Below are positions 1 through 7,307 of a stretch of DNA of 25,272 bases, in pieces. Source of the stretch: JADLGF01 sp020849415 (lineage in GTDB: Bacteria; Chloroflexota; Chloroflexia; Thermomicrobiales; UBA6265); assembly GCA_033812595.1 (NCBI GenBank), contig JAPXTJ010000042.1, positions 1 through 25,272 on the forward strand, given 5' to 3'. A program made the position numbers and the translations under genes. Position 1 is the stretch's first letter. Every line of letters begins with the position of its first letter. The notes below the pieces were generated by a model. The model ran no database searches, was not told where the DNA came from, and saw only the letters and a list, made by a program, of their open reading frames with translations.

Positions 1-1247
1 AGACAGGCTACATGGCGACCAGGGACGAGCAGGATACGACGCGTGGTCGCGCCAACGCCCTGCGCAACGCGCTCGCCGGCAAGACGTTCAGCCCGGACGA
101 ATTCACCTCGAAAGAGGTCTACGAGGTGATGGACCTCTGCCTCTCCTGCAAGGCCTGCAAGACGGAGTGCCCGTCGAGCGTCGACATGGCGAAGATCAAA
201 ACCGAGTTTCTCGCCCAGTATCAGGAGAAGCACGGGGTTTCGCTCCGCACCCGGCTGATGGGGAATATCCACCTGCTGTCGAAGATCAGCGCGCCGGTCG
301 CGCCGCTGGCGAACCTGGCGATGCGCTCGCCCCTGGCGAAACCGGCGTTGCGCTCGATCGGCATCCACCCGGAGCGGCGACTGTCGTCGTTCCAGTTCCA
401 GACCTTCTCGCGGAAGTGGCGGGCCAAGCAGAAATCGGAACAACTGCAGCCGAGGCGCCAGACGCGCGGCCAGATCGTCTATTTCCACGACACCTTTGCG
501 ACCTACAACTACCCGCACATCGCGGTCGCGGCGGTGGAGTTGCTCGAGGCGGCCGGGTTCGAGGTGATCGTCGAGGAGCGGCGCGCCTGTTGCGGCCGGC
601 CGATGCTCTCGAAGGGGCTGGTCGGCGAGGCGCGCAAACTGGCGCGGCGGAACGTGGCGGTGCTCGGCCCGTATGCCAAGGCGGGGATTCCTATCGTCGG
701 CACCGAGCCGAGTTGCATCCTGACCCTGCGTGATGAGTACCTCGATCTCCTGCCGGGCGATGCGGACGCCGAGGCGATCGCCAAGCAATCGTTCATGATC
801 GATGAGTATCTGGCGAAGCTCGACAAGGCAGGCACGCTCGGCATCAACTGGACGGCGCAGCCGGGTCCGGACGTGCTCTTCCACGGCCACTGTCACCAGA
901 AGGCGCTGATCGGGATGCCGCCATCGATGGCGATCCTGAAATCAGCCGGGTGCCGTGCGACCGAAAGCGGCGCCGGCTGCTGCGGCATGGCGGGGTCGTT
1001 CGGCTACGAGACCGAGCACTACGAGGTGTCGAAGAAGATCGGTGAGGAGCGTCTCTTCCCGGCGGTGAACGGTGCCGGCGCGCAGACCGTGGTGGCGATC
1101 GCCGGGGTGAGCTGCCGTCAGCAGATCGAGCACTTCACCGAGCGCAAAACCCAGCACATTGCCGAGGTTCTGGCCTCCCGCATCCGCCCCGGCCACGTCT
1201 GGTCGGCTCCGGTGGAGCAGATCGCGGAGGACGCGGTCGCGGACTGA
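1..1247 (+). CDS. FAD/Fe-S dehydrogenase of glycolate/D-lactate oxidase type, C-terminal Fe-S part (5'-truncated by window)
   Basis: This is the electron-transfer part of a 2-hydroxyacid dehydrogenase (GlcD/GlcF- or LutA-like), which passes electrons from an FAD domain through Fe-S clusters. A CxxCxxCxxxCP 4Fe-4S motif lies at nt 138-173. Two cysteine-rich CCG-type domains follow: ACCGRPMLSKG near nt 585 with TEPSC, then HGHCHQKA and GAGCCGMAGSFGYE near nt 975. The frame stays open to the left edge and reads TGYMATRDEQDTTRGRA. This matches the inter-cluster segment (usually CPSYMATRDE..STRGRA) of long fused FAD-oxidase/Fe-S proteins, so the ATG at 12 is probably internal and the FAD domain lies upstream. 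The gene ends 11 bases before the S41 peptidase. The exact substrate cannot be told from this part. Confidence 0.8.
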   Translation, partial: TGYMATRDEQDTTRGRANALRNALAGKTFSPDEFTSKEVYEVMDLCLSCKACKTECPSSVDMAKIKTEFLAQYQEKHGVSLRTRLMGNIHLLSKISAPVAPLANLAMRSPLAKPALRSIGIHPERRLSSFQFQTFSRKWRAKQKSEQLQPRRQTRGQIVYFHDTFATYNYPHIAVAAVELLEAAGFEVIVEERRACCGRPMLSKGLVGEARKLARRNVAVLGPYAKAGIPIVGTEPSCILTLRDEYLDLLPGDADAEAIAKQSFMIDEYLAKLDKAGTLGINWTAQPGPDVLFHGHCHQKALIGMPPSMAILKSAGCRATESGAGCCGMAGSFGYETEHYEVSKKIGEERLFPAVNGAGAQTVVAIAGVSCRQQIEHFTERKTQHIAEVLASRIRPGHVWSAPVEQIAEDAVAD

Positions 1248-1258
1248 GAGGGAGCGCG

Positions 1259-3079
1259 ATGCGCCTGATCGGGCGGCTCTTCAGCAGGAACGATGGACCG
1301 GCGACCGAGCCGGTCGATATCGCTGCCGTGCTGGAGTCGGCCCGTCGCGATCCCCGGCAGCGACCCGCGGCGCTGCCTACCTTGCGGGTCGAGCGCCCGC
1401 GCCAACGGCGGTTGCACAGGTTGCGGAACGGTGGGGCGGCGCTCCTGCTGCTGGTGGCGTTCGTCTTCGGCGGATTTGCCACTCAAGCGGCCGTTGCGAC
1501 TCCGACCCCTGAATCTGACAACCGGCTTTACATCGCGCACTCGGCGAGATTCGTGGCGGACATTCCGGCTGAGTGGCGGGTCGGGGTGCACAACGACGCT
1601 GACTACTTCGGGGATACCGGCTTCGTCTTATCGATGGCTTTGGCGGCCTCGACGCTCGAATCCGCGTGTATGGAAACTGAATCCTGGCTGGAGCGGTTTG
1701 ATTCGATCCCGAAAACCACAACAGTAAGTTGGCGTGGACACCACGCCTGTCGCGTCAGCGGGGCTATCTCACTCGGTCCGGTGACAATGATCGTCATCCC
1801 GCACGGCCAGCCGTTCGAGCGCCGGGGAGCGCGGACGGCGTTTGTCGCGATCGGTGCGGACCCTGGCCACATCGATCAAATCGCCGCAACGATCGATTTC
1901 AATCCCGAGCGGGTTACTCCCAGGCTCTTCATCGAGAACGTGATCGAAATCGCTGAGGCTCGCAGCTACTGGAGCGCGCAGGTCGATTGGGAGAACGTTC
2001 GGCGACTGGCGTTCGGGGCGATTGAGGGAGCGACCACGCTGGAGGAAACGGGTCCGGCGCTGGCCGGTATTCTGCGTCGTTTACAAGCGGTGGGGGATAA
2101 TCACAGCTTTCTTGTCGAGCCTGACGCACCCTATTTCCCGGTCGAAGCCACCGGATACGGTTTTCTGGTTGGTGGCGCCAAAGTGGCGCTGGTTTTCGAG
2201 GGGAGTCCGGCAGATCTGAGTGGTCTGCGGACGGGCGACATTTTGCTCGAACAGGACGGCCAACCGTTTTCACCGACTCTGTTCCCCTACTACGATCTTT
2301 ACACCGGCATCCGGCGCGAGACGGTACGCCTCACCATTCAGCGGGCGAGCGATGGCGCTGTCATAGGGATCTCGGTCACGGCGGGGCCATACGAGCGATA
2401 CGCGATCCCATGGGGTGGCATTGTGCCGTTCGATCCCGAGGTCGCGATGATCGGGATACCGAATTTCTCCGCGCCCGGGAAGGACCAGGCGTTCGCCGCG
2501 ATCGGGAACCAGATCATTGCCGAGGCGCAAGAGGCGTGTGGCTGGGTGATCGATCTCCGGTTGAATATGGGTGGAAGCTATACGCCGATGATCGGCGCGA
2601 TCATGTCGCTGCTGGGAGATGGTCTGTTCGGCGGCTGGCGATTCACGGACGGTATGTTGCGGCCGGTTACGCTTCAGGATCGCCAGATTTTCGACGACGA
2701 TGTTCTTCGTGCGGATTTCAGCGAGATTTGGAACGGGATCGATTTGAGTTCGCGCTCGATCGCGGTTCTCATTGGGCCGGCCACCGGTAGCGCAGGCGAA
2801 GTGACTGCGTTGGCATTCGTCAATCGGCCAGGCGCTCGTCTCTTCGGCGAATACACAGTGGGAGCAACCACCGCAAACGCCGGAGGATTCCTCTTTGATG
2901 GCACGAGTCTCGTACTCGCCGTCGCGGCGATGACCGACCGAACCGGCCTGGAATTCCCCGACGGTGTGCCACCCGATCACATCGTCATTACCGACTGGCA
3001 GCAGTACGGCACCGAGGATGATCCGGTGCTTGGTGCCGCGCTTGCGTGGCTGCACGATCAGCCAGGCTGCGCGTCCTGA
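1259..3079 (+). CDS. Membrane-anchored PDZ / S41-family peptidase (nisin-resistance-protein-like Ser-His type)
   Basis: A 606-aa protein with a basic cytoplasmic N-terminus, one TM segment at about residues 59-80, and a large predicted extracytoplasmic part. A PDZ-like domain lies at about 298-375 (GYGFLVGGAKVALVFEG, then GLRTGDILLEQDGQ). The S41 core follows, with GWVIDLRLNMGG and ATGSAGEVTALAF, nucleophile Ser511. The segment GDNHSFL supplies His282. S41 proteins of the nisin-resistance type use a Ser-His pair, unlike CtpA, which uses Ser-Lys; here the segment after the serine reads GEYTVGATTANAG with no obvious CtpA-style lysine. The start is the ATG after GAGAGGGAGCGCG. It lies 11 bases after the Fe-S gene, so co-transcription is possible. 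The sequence looks less GC-rich than its neighbour. The substrate is unknown. Confidence 0.82.
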   Translation: MRLIGRLFSRNDGPATEPVDIAAVLESARRDPRQRPAALPTLRVERPRQRRLHRLRNGGAALLLLVAFVFGGFATQAAVATPTPESDNRLYIAHSARFVADIPAEWRVGVHNDADYFGDTGFVLSMALAASTLESACMETESWLERFDSIPKTTTVSWRGHHACRVSGAISLGPVTMIVIPHGQPFERRGARTAFVAIGADPGHIDQIAATIDFNPERVTPRLFIENVIEIAEARSYWSAQVDWENVRRLAFGAIEGATTLEETGPALAGILRRLQAVGDNHSFLVEPDAPYFPVEATGYGFLVGGAKVALVFEGSPADLSGLRTGDILLEQDGQPFSPTLFPYYDLYTGIRRETVRLTIQRASDGAVIGISVTAGPYERYAIPWGGIVPFDPEVAMIGIPNFSAPGKDQAFAAIGNQIIAEAQEACGWVIDLRLNMGGSYTPMIGAIMSLLGDGLFGGWRFTDGMLRPVTLQDRQIFDDDVLRADFSEIWNGIDLSSRSIAVLIGPATGSAGEVTALAFVNRPGARLFGEYTVGATTANAGGFLFDGTSLVLAVAAMTDRTGLEFPDGVPPDHIVITDWQQYGTEDDPVLGAALAWLHDQPGCAS

Positions 3080-3470
3080 GTTTCAGTTCGCAAGGTCGTG
3101 TGTTTGGGCGAAGACGATGGCGGCGGGGCGGTCTCGGAGGTTGGGTTTTGCGAGCAGGTTGCCGGGGGTGGGTTTTTACCGTCGTTTCGCCGATAAAGAG
3201 GCGGCGGCGATTTCGATCTCCGGTTGCGGTTCGAGAATCCGGCGAAGACCGGCCCGGAGTAACCGCACGACCCGGCGGACATCGGCCAGACTGGCGCGAC
3301 CCTGCACTTCGGCCTCCTCTAGCGCCCCCTCGGCGGCGGTCGTGTCGCCACGAGAAACGGCCATGCTCGTACATCGAACCTGCTCCGATGGCAGGGCGGA
3401 CGTCCGCTGATGCCATCCACCGCCGGTGTGAATCGGGCTCATCCCGGGGTCGGAACCACGCCCACCTTCC
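3080..3470. other. Gene-poor interval between the S41 peptidase and the beta-lactamase-like gene
   Basis: About 390 bases without a convincing gene. Plus-strand frames are arginine-rich and look like shadows. The only candidate is a short minus-strand ORF listed separately. No terminator with a T-tract follows the peptidase stop. The interval could hold decayed coding sequence or a genome-specific repeat. Confidence 0.4.
3176..3364 (-). CDS. Possible small protein, 62 aa, unrecognised
   Basis: A minus-strand ORF starting MAVSRGDTTAAEGALEEAEV and continuing with an amphipathic, leucine/arginine-rich stretch (ADVRRVVRLLRAGLRRILEP). The composition is more protein-like than that of the other frames in this gap. 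It could be a real small helical protein or the remains of a larger one. The Shine-Dalgarno site is not clear, because the nearest GGAG is about 20 bases upstream. I do not recognise a family, and chance opening in GC-rich DNA is a serious alternative. Confidence 0.22.
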   Translation of the reverse strand: MAVSRGDTTAAEGALEEAEVQGRASLADVRRVVRLLRAGLRRILEPQPEIEIAAASLSAKRR

Positions 3471-3479
3471 TGTTATGAT
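3471..3479 (+). promoter_or_regulatory. Extended -10 promoter candidate for the beta-lactamase-like gene
   Basis: TGTTATGAT fits the extended -10 form (TGn-TATAAT). It lies 56 bases upstream of the ATG at 3536. No matching -35 hexamer is visible, as expected for this promoter type. Confidence 0.4.
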
Positions 3480-3535
3480 CGCTGCCGTTGATGCAGCACC
3501 GCGCGGGGCGCGATTCGAGATGGAAGGGGAGCGGA

Positions 3536-4876
3536 ATGTCGGCTGAAGCCTGGGCAACGCTTGATGACGCAATTCGCGGCGCGTGCGCCAAATGGGGCGT
3601 ACCGGGAATGACGATCGGCATCCTGAAGGATGGCGAGATGTCGCTGCACGCGCACGGCGTGCTCAATGCCCGCACGGGTGCGCCGGTGTCCCCGGGATCG
3701 ATCTTCCAGATCGGCTCGATCACCAAAACCTTCACCGCCACCCTGATCATGAAGCTGGCCGAGGAGGGCAAGATCGCGCTCGGCGATCCCCTTTCGAAGC
3801 ACCTGCCGAACCTGAAGCTGAAGCCGGAGGGCCTCACCGATCAGCTGACAATCCTGCACCTGCTCAATCACACGAGCGGTTTGTTCGGCGATTACTTCGT
3901 CGATCATGGCAATGGCGATGACGCCCTCGCCAAGCTGCTCGAAGCGATCGCCGAGACCGAACCGACGACCCCGCCCGATTTCGCCCACAGCTACTGCAAT
4001 CTCGCCTTCGATATCCTCGGCGGCGTGATCGAGGCGATCACCGGCCAATCCTATGAGCAGGCGATGACCGAACAGCTCTTCAAGCCGCTCAAGCTCGATC
4101 CGATCACCTTCTTCGCGCATGAGGCGATCCTCTACTCGGCGGCAGTGGGCCATGGCGCGAGCACCCCGCTCGAGGTCTCGGAGCCGTGGGCGATTCCGCG
4201 CTGCTCGAACGCGGCCGGCGCGATCATCACCAATGTCGAGAACCTGCTGAAGTACGCGCAGTTCCACATGGGCGATGGCACCGTGGATGGCGAGCGCTAC
4301 ATGACCGAGGAATCGGTGAAGGCGATGCAGCAGCCGACCGTGACCGTGCGTGGCGACGCCCAGTGGGGGATCGGGTTCGCGGTTGACAAATTCGGCGGCG
4401 CGAAAACCTTCGGACACGGCGGCGCCACCAACGGTCAGCACGCCAACCTGAAGGTCTTCCCGGAGCAGGGATACGCGATCGCGGCGCTCACGAATGGCTC
4501 GCGCGGCGCGGCGGCCTACGGCGAAGTGATCAAGTGGGCGCTGAAGCACGATCTCGGTCTCGTCCAGCCCGAACCAACGGTGATCACCCCGGACGAAGCC
4601 TGGCTCGGGCAACGGCTCGGCACCTTCGCGGCGGCCCTGAGCGAGTTCTCGATCAAGCCGAAGGACGATGGCTACACCCTCGAAACCGTGGCGAAGAATC
4701 CCTTCTCGGGCGAGAAGGCGCCGCCGGTCGAGCACTCGGTTGTCCCGGTGGAGGATGGGTTCTACATCGATAAAGGTCCGCTCAGCGGCTACACCGTCGA
4801 TTTCATTCAGGGCGATGCCGCGGACGGCGCACCCTTCGCGTGGGCGCGTCTCAGCCGCCTGGCGAAGCGGGTCTAG
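3536..4876 (+). CDS. Serine hydrolase of the beta-lactamase (class C / penicillin-binding) family
   Basis: A 446-aa protein with the three active-site motifs of the beta-lactamase/DD-peptidase-fold family: SITK at 61-64 (nucleophile Ser61 and Lys64), YCN at 153-155 and HGG at 294-296. The segment IFQIGSITKTFTA is typical of the EstB/AmpC-like esterase and peptidase group. A C-terminal beta-rich region of about 100 residues follows the catalytic domain. No signal peptide is seen, so it probably acts in the cytoplasm. The start at 3536 is preceded by GGAAGGGGA; an ATG at 3488 in the same frame has no such site. It may be an esterase, a D-aminopeptidase or another hydrolase; the family name alone does not imply antibiotic resistance. 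The sugar-isomerase gene follows after 26 bases. Confidence 0.88.
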   Translation: MSAEAWATLDDAIRGACAKWGVPGMTIGILKDGEMSLHAHGVLNARTGAPVSPGSIFQIGSITKTFTATLIMKLAEEGKIALGDPLSKHLPNLKLKPEGLTDQLTILHLLNHTSGLFGDYFVDHGNGDDALAKLLEAIAETEPTTPPDFAHSYCNLAFDILGGVIEAITGQSYEQAMTEQLFKPLKLDPITFFAHEAILYSAAVGHGASTPLEVSEPWAIPRCSNAAGAIITNVENLLKYAQFHMGDGTVDGERYMTEESVKAMQQPTVTVRGDAQWGIGFAVDKFGGAKTFGHGGATNGQHANLKVFPEQGYAIAALTNGSRGAAAYGEVIKWALKHDLGLVQPEPTVITPDEAWLGQRLGTFAAALSEFSIKPKDDGYTLETVAKNPFSGEKAPPVEHSVVPVEDGFYIDKGPLSGYTVDFIQGDAADGAPFAWARLSRLAKRV

Positions 4877-4902
4877 CGCGCAACGAACAGGAGCGAATCG
4901 TC

Positions 4903-5706
4903 ATGAACATCGCCATGCAAACGGCGCGCCTCCCGGGCGATTCGCTCCTGGAGAAGTTTCAGTTCGCGCGCACCTTCGGGTTCGACGGGGTGGAGATCAA
5001 CCTCAGTCCAACCGTCGATCTCGCGGACATCGTCGATGAGTTGAACGAGGCCAGTGCGGCGAGCGGGGTGCCGATCGCGGCGCTCTGTTCGCACGGGAGC
5101 AACGATCCGCTCCAGCCCGATCCCGGGCTGCGGGCGGAACGCTTCGCCGCATTGACGCGCCTGCTCGAACTGGCCGATCAGATCGGCGCGGACGGCATCG
5201 TCTGCGTGCCGGTGCGGCGGCCGGTTGAGTTCCCCGATCTGAGCGAGCCGGAACTCTTTGCGTTCGCGGTCGCCGAATTCCGCGCCTGGGCGGCCACGCT
5301 GCCGGCCGGCAACGCCAGGATTTTCTTCGAACCGCTCAACCGCTTCGAAGCGACCTTCCTGCGCCGGGTCGAGCAGGGGGTGGCACTGGCGGCGGCGGTC
5401 GATCACCCGCGGGTGCAGGCGCTGGCCGATCTCTTCCACATGAACATCGAGGAGGCGAGCATGAGCGCACCGATCCTCGATGCTGGCGCGTGGCTCGGTC
5501 ACGTGCACATTGCTGACAACAACCGCCTCCAGCCAGGCGCCGGTTGCCTCGATTTCTCCGTGCCGTTCCGGGCGTTCAAATCGATCGGTTACGACGGCTG
5601 GCTGACGATCGAAAGCGCCCTCGGCGGCCCACTGGCTGCCGACGGCCCTACCGCCATGCTCCCGGAAACGGTGCGCTTCCTGCGTGTGGCGTGGGCCTCC
5701 GCCTGA
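4903..5706 (+). CDS. Sugar phosphate isomerase/epimerase (xylose-isomerase-like TIM barrel)
   Basis: A 267-aa TIM-barrel protein of the AP-endonuclease-2/xylose-isomerase-like superfamily. Motifs expected of the ketose 3-epimerase/hydroxypyruvate isomerase group are present: FFEPLNRFE (Glu143), ADLFHMNIEE (Asp176, His179), GHVHIADNNR (His202) and WLTIES (Glu237). These correspond to the metal ligands and the two catalytic glutamates of D-tagatose 3-epimerase-like enzymes. The start is the ATG after AGGAGCGAATCGTC; an in-frame ATG at 4840 lies inside the upstream gene. The 26-base gap suggests an operon with the serine hydrolase. Its real substrate (ketose, hydroxypyruvate or a ketose phosphate) cannot be read from the sequence. 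Confidence 0.85.
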   Translation: MNIAMQTARLPGDSLLEKFQFARTFGFDGVEINLSPTVDLADIVDELNEASAASGVPIAALCSHGSNDPLQPDPGLRAERFAALTRLLELADQIGADGIVCVPVRRPVEFPDLSEPELFAFAVAEFRAWAATLPAGNARIFFEPLNRFEATFLRRVEQGVALAAAVDHPRVQALADLFHMNIEEASMSAPILDAGAWLGHVHIADNNRLQPGAGCLDFSVPFRAFKSIGYDGWLTIESALGGPLAADGPTAMLPETVRFLRVAWASA

Positions 5707-5768
5707 CGTTGGACCTTTGGTTGGGTGGCCGGGCGAAACGACCTGGCGCGAGAAACCGGCGGAACCTG

Positions 5769-5797
5769 TTGACTTTATGCGTATCTCGTGATACAAA
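5769..5797 (+). promoter_or_regulatory. Sigma-70-type promoter upstream of the small-gene region
   Basis: -35 TTGACT (5769-5774), a 17-base spacer, and -10 TACAAA (5792-5797), in a locally AT-rich patch between GC-rich genes. It points at the 33-codon ORF about 110 bases downstream. Confidence 0.62.
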
Positions 5798-5907
5798 ATT
5801 TGAGTGCGCGGAAATGCCGCGACCCATCACCAGCCAACAAGCCCGCTCCGGCGGTGCGCAACGGGCCCGATGGTCAGGCTCAGAATCATGAAAGGAGGGA
5901 CAATCCA

Positions 5908-6009
5908 ATGACACTGATGCGACGAACGCTCGTGGCTGCATTGAATGCGGTCCCGACGCTTTCACTGGCTGACCCCGGAGTGTCCGGTACGCGCGGCGCG
6001 CTGATCTAG
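5908..6009 (+). CDS. Small peptide, 33 aa, signal-peptide-like; unknown function
   Basis: A 33-codon ORF starting MTLMRRTLVAALNAVPTLSL. It has a very strong Shine-Dalgarno site, AAAGGAGGG, 9 bases upstream of the ATG, a promoter at 5769-5797, and an intrinsic terminator starting 25 bases after the stop. The N-terminus looks like a short signal peptide: basic MRR followed by LVAALNAVPTLSLA. Almost nothing would remain after cleavage, so it may be a small membrane or secreted peptide, a leader peptide, or the 5' stub of a decayed secreted-protein gene. The complete expression signals argue for translation; the function is unknown. Confidence 0.5.
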   Translation: MTLMRRTLVAALNAVPTLSLADPGVSGTRGALI

Positions 6010-6033
6010 CGCCGCCCCGAGCGTACGCATCCA

Positions 6034-6066
6034 CCCCCGGGCCGACCAGTTCGACCCGGGGGTTTT
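6034..6066 (+). terminator. Intrinsic terminator after the 33-codon ORF
   Basis: A perfect 8-bp GC stem, CCCCCGGG (6034-6041) with CCCGGGGG (6055-6062), has a 13-base loop and is followed directly by TTTTGGTTTCTT. Confidence 0.85.
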
Positions 6067-6339
6067 GGTTTCTTCCCCCGAAACCGCTCTTAGAGCCGCA
6101 ATCGAAACCAATGGCGTCCGGCGACGTTTGCCGGTCGCTCGTTGATCCCGATCGCGTTCGCGATCATCCGCCCGGCGACGGTTTTTTGGCCGCCGGCTCA
6201 CGAGGAGGGGTCCGATGAGTTTCATGAAGAGACGGCGCACGTAGTCGAATCACGACGTCGCCGAACGACCAATCAATGACGCAATGATGGAACGCATGAT
6301 CGCGACAGGGACGTCGCGAACGACCAGGGAGTTTCAACG
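6067..6339. other. Spacer between terminator and 77-aa gene, with a palindrome and a mini-ORF
   Basis: The spacer holds a palindrome, GATCGCG-TT-CGCGATC at 6150-6165, and a 9-codon ORF listed separately. No clear promoter with good -35 and -10 boxes is visible, so how the downstream small genes are transcribed is unresolved. Read-through of the terminator at 6034-6066 is one possibility. Confidence 0.45.
6215..6244 (+). CDS. Possible 9-codon mini-ORF (MSFMKRRRT)
   Basis: The peptide MSFMKRRRT has a strong Shine-Dalgarno site, GAGGAGGGG, spaced about 5 bases from the ATG. Such a peptide could act as a leader that affects translation or mRNA stability of the 77-aa gene 95 bases downstream. A chance match or the remains of a longer gene is equally possible. 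Confidence 0.25.
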   Translation: MSFMKRRRT

Positions 6340-6573
6340 ATGAGCGCCCAGAACCCTCTGTTGATGTATGAGCTCGGCAAGAGCCGGGTGGATGAGCGGC
6401 TCGAACTCAGGCAGTTCGAGCGGAACATTCGGGCGGCGGGCCCGAAGAGTGCGATGGACGCGCTGCGGCGCAAGCTGAGCGTGTCGCTGGCGCGGTTGAG
6501 CGGTTGGGTTCACCCCGCCGGAAGAACGACCGCGGCGGCCAATGATACGGCGCTGATTCGCCTGGCCCGGTAA
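6340..6573 (+). CDS. Small uncharacterised protein, 77 aa
   Basis: A 77-aa ORF with Shine-Dalgarno GGGAG spaced about 10 bases from the ATG. It begins MSAQNPLLMYELGKSRVDER and continues with a charged amphipathic helix (LELRQFERNIRAAG), then DALRRKLSVSLARLSG and a polar tail. Its layout (short N-terminus, charged helix, then a short hydrophobic/basic segment) resembles that of the two 69-aa proteins downstream, although sequence similarity is marginal. No transmembrane segment is seen. I do not recognise a named family. It could be a small DNA- or membrane-surface-associated protein, but nothing in the sequence shows this. Confidence 0.6.
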   Translation: MSAQNPLLMYELGKSRVDERLELRQFERNIRAAGPKSAMDALRRKLSVSLARLSGWVHPAGRTTAAANDTALIRLAR

Positions 6574-6596
6574 GGACCAGGGCGATGCAAGCGATA

Positions 6597-6649
6597 GGGC
6601 GGGGCAACGGCGCTCCGCCCGGACCCTCGCCGCCGCAACGGTGCGGCGG
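6597..6649 (+). other. Two adjacent GC-rich hairpins between small genes
   Basis: The first pairs GGGCGG (6597-6602) with CCGCCC (6615-6620). The second is an 8-bp stem, CCGCCGCA (6630-6637) with TGCGGCGG (6642-6649), with a 4-base loop. Neither has a T-tract, so they look more like mRNA stability or processing structures than terminators. Confidence 0.4.
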
Positions 6650-6760
6650 GCCTGAGGTCCGATACCGGTACCCGATCGATGGGACGAACAGGACGAGCCG
6701 GTGCGAAGACGTCACCGGCAGAGAGCGGGCGAAGGCGCCCGCGGAAGGCGAGGAAGCAAG

Positions 6761-6970
6761 ATGTACGGCGTGAATCCGATGTACGACACCGTCACCCGCG
6801 TGCAGCACCGGGAAGACATCCGGCGCGCGGCCGAGTTTCGCGCGGTGCGCGAAGCGCGCATCCGCTCCGGCGCCACCGGCTTCATCTGGAAGCTCTATGG
6901 CCGCCTGACGGTCAACGACGAAACGGGCAACGAGCGCGGCGTGGAGTACAACCCCCGGTCGACGTGCTGA
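6761..6970 (+). CDS. Small uncharacterised protein, 69 aa, first of a tandem paralogous pair
   Basis: A 69-aa ORF with Shine-Dalgarno GAGGAAGCAAG before the ATG. It begins MYGVNPMYDTVTRVQHREDI and has a charged helix (RRAAEFRAVREARI) and the motif GFIWKLYGRL near residues 40-49. The downstream 69-aa protein aligns along its first 50 residues without gaps (YDTVTRVQHREDIRRAAEF against YQIVTQAQHEEHVRRAAEY). A tandem duplication kept at the same length supports real coding. The tail is polar and ends in cysteine. No TM segment or enzymatic motif is seen. Function unknown; the aromatic WKL(Y/F)GRL patch could be a protein- or membrane-binding surface (inference). Confidence 0.7.
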   Translation: MYGVNPMYDTVTRVQHREDIRRAAEFRAVREARIRSGATGFIWKLYGRLTVNDETGNERGVEYNPRSTC

Positions 6971-7092
6971 TCGAAGACCGGTGAACCGCAGGCTTGACAG
7001 GCTCCGTAGAATGGAAACGTTGATCCGGCGCAACGGGGCTGCCGGACGCATGCAGGCGAGGTTGCTTGCGAACGAAGCGAGGACGCGTGACC

Positions 7093-7302
7093 ATGAATGG
7101 TCTGATTCCCACCTACCAGATCGTTACCCAGGCGCAGCACGAGGAACATGTGCGGCGCGCGGCCGAATACCGGCTCGCTCGCGAAGCGCAGCAGCACCGC
7201 CCCTCCCTCGGCCTCATCTGGAAGCTCTTCGGCCGCCTGGCCTTGAGCGACGGAATGAACGCCGAACAGGGCGGGGCGAGCACTCCCCAAACCGCGCAGT
7301 GA
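7093..7302 (+). CDS. Small uncharacterised protein, 69 aa, second of a tandem paralogous pair
   Basis: A 69-aa ORF starting MNGLIPTYQIVTQAQHEEHV with Shine-Dalgarno GAGGA upstream. It has the same length and architecture as the preceding gene: an N-terminal (Y)xxVTxxQHxExxRRAAE(F/Y)Rx(A/V)REA helix and GLIWKLFGRLALS near residues 40-52. The C-terminal tails differ (here a polar GGASTPQTAQ), which suggests that only the first 52 or so residues are under constraint. An intrinsic terminator starts 6 bases after the stop, closing the small-gene region. Function unknown. Confidence 0.72.
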   Translation: MNGLIPTYQIVTQAQHEEHVRRAAEYRLAREAQQHRPSLGLIWKLFGRLALSDGMNAEQGGASTPQTAQ

Positions 7303-7307
7303 CCAGA

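Noticed and set aside
3473..4735. 420-codon minus-strand open frame opposite the beta-lactamase-like gene
   Set aside because: The opposite strand has all three active-site motifs, a Shine-Dalgarno site and a promoter; this frame has none and is Arg/Glu-rich.
6993..7012. TTGACA followed by TAGAAT as a promoter for the second 69-aa gene
   Set aside because: The spacing between the hexamers is only about 7 bases, too short for sigma-70 recognition, and no alternative -35 at 16-18 bases is convincing.
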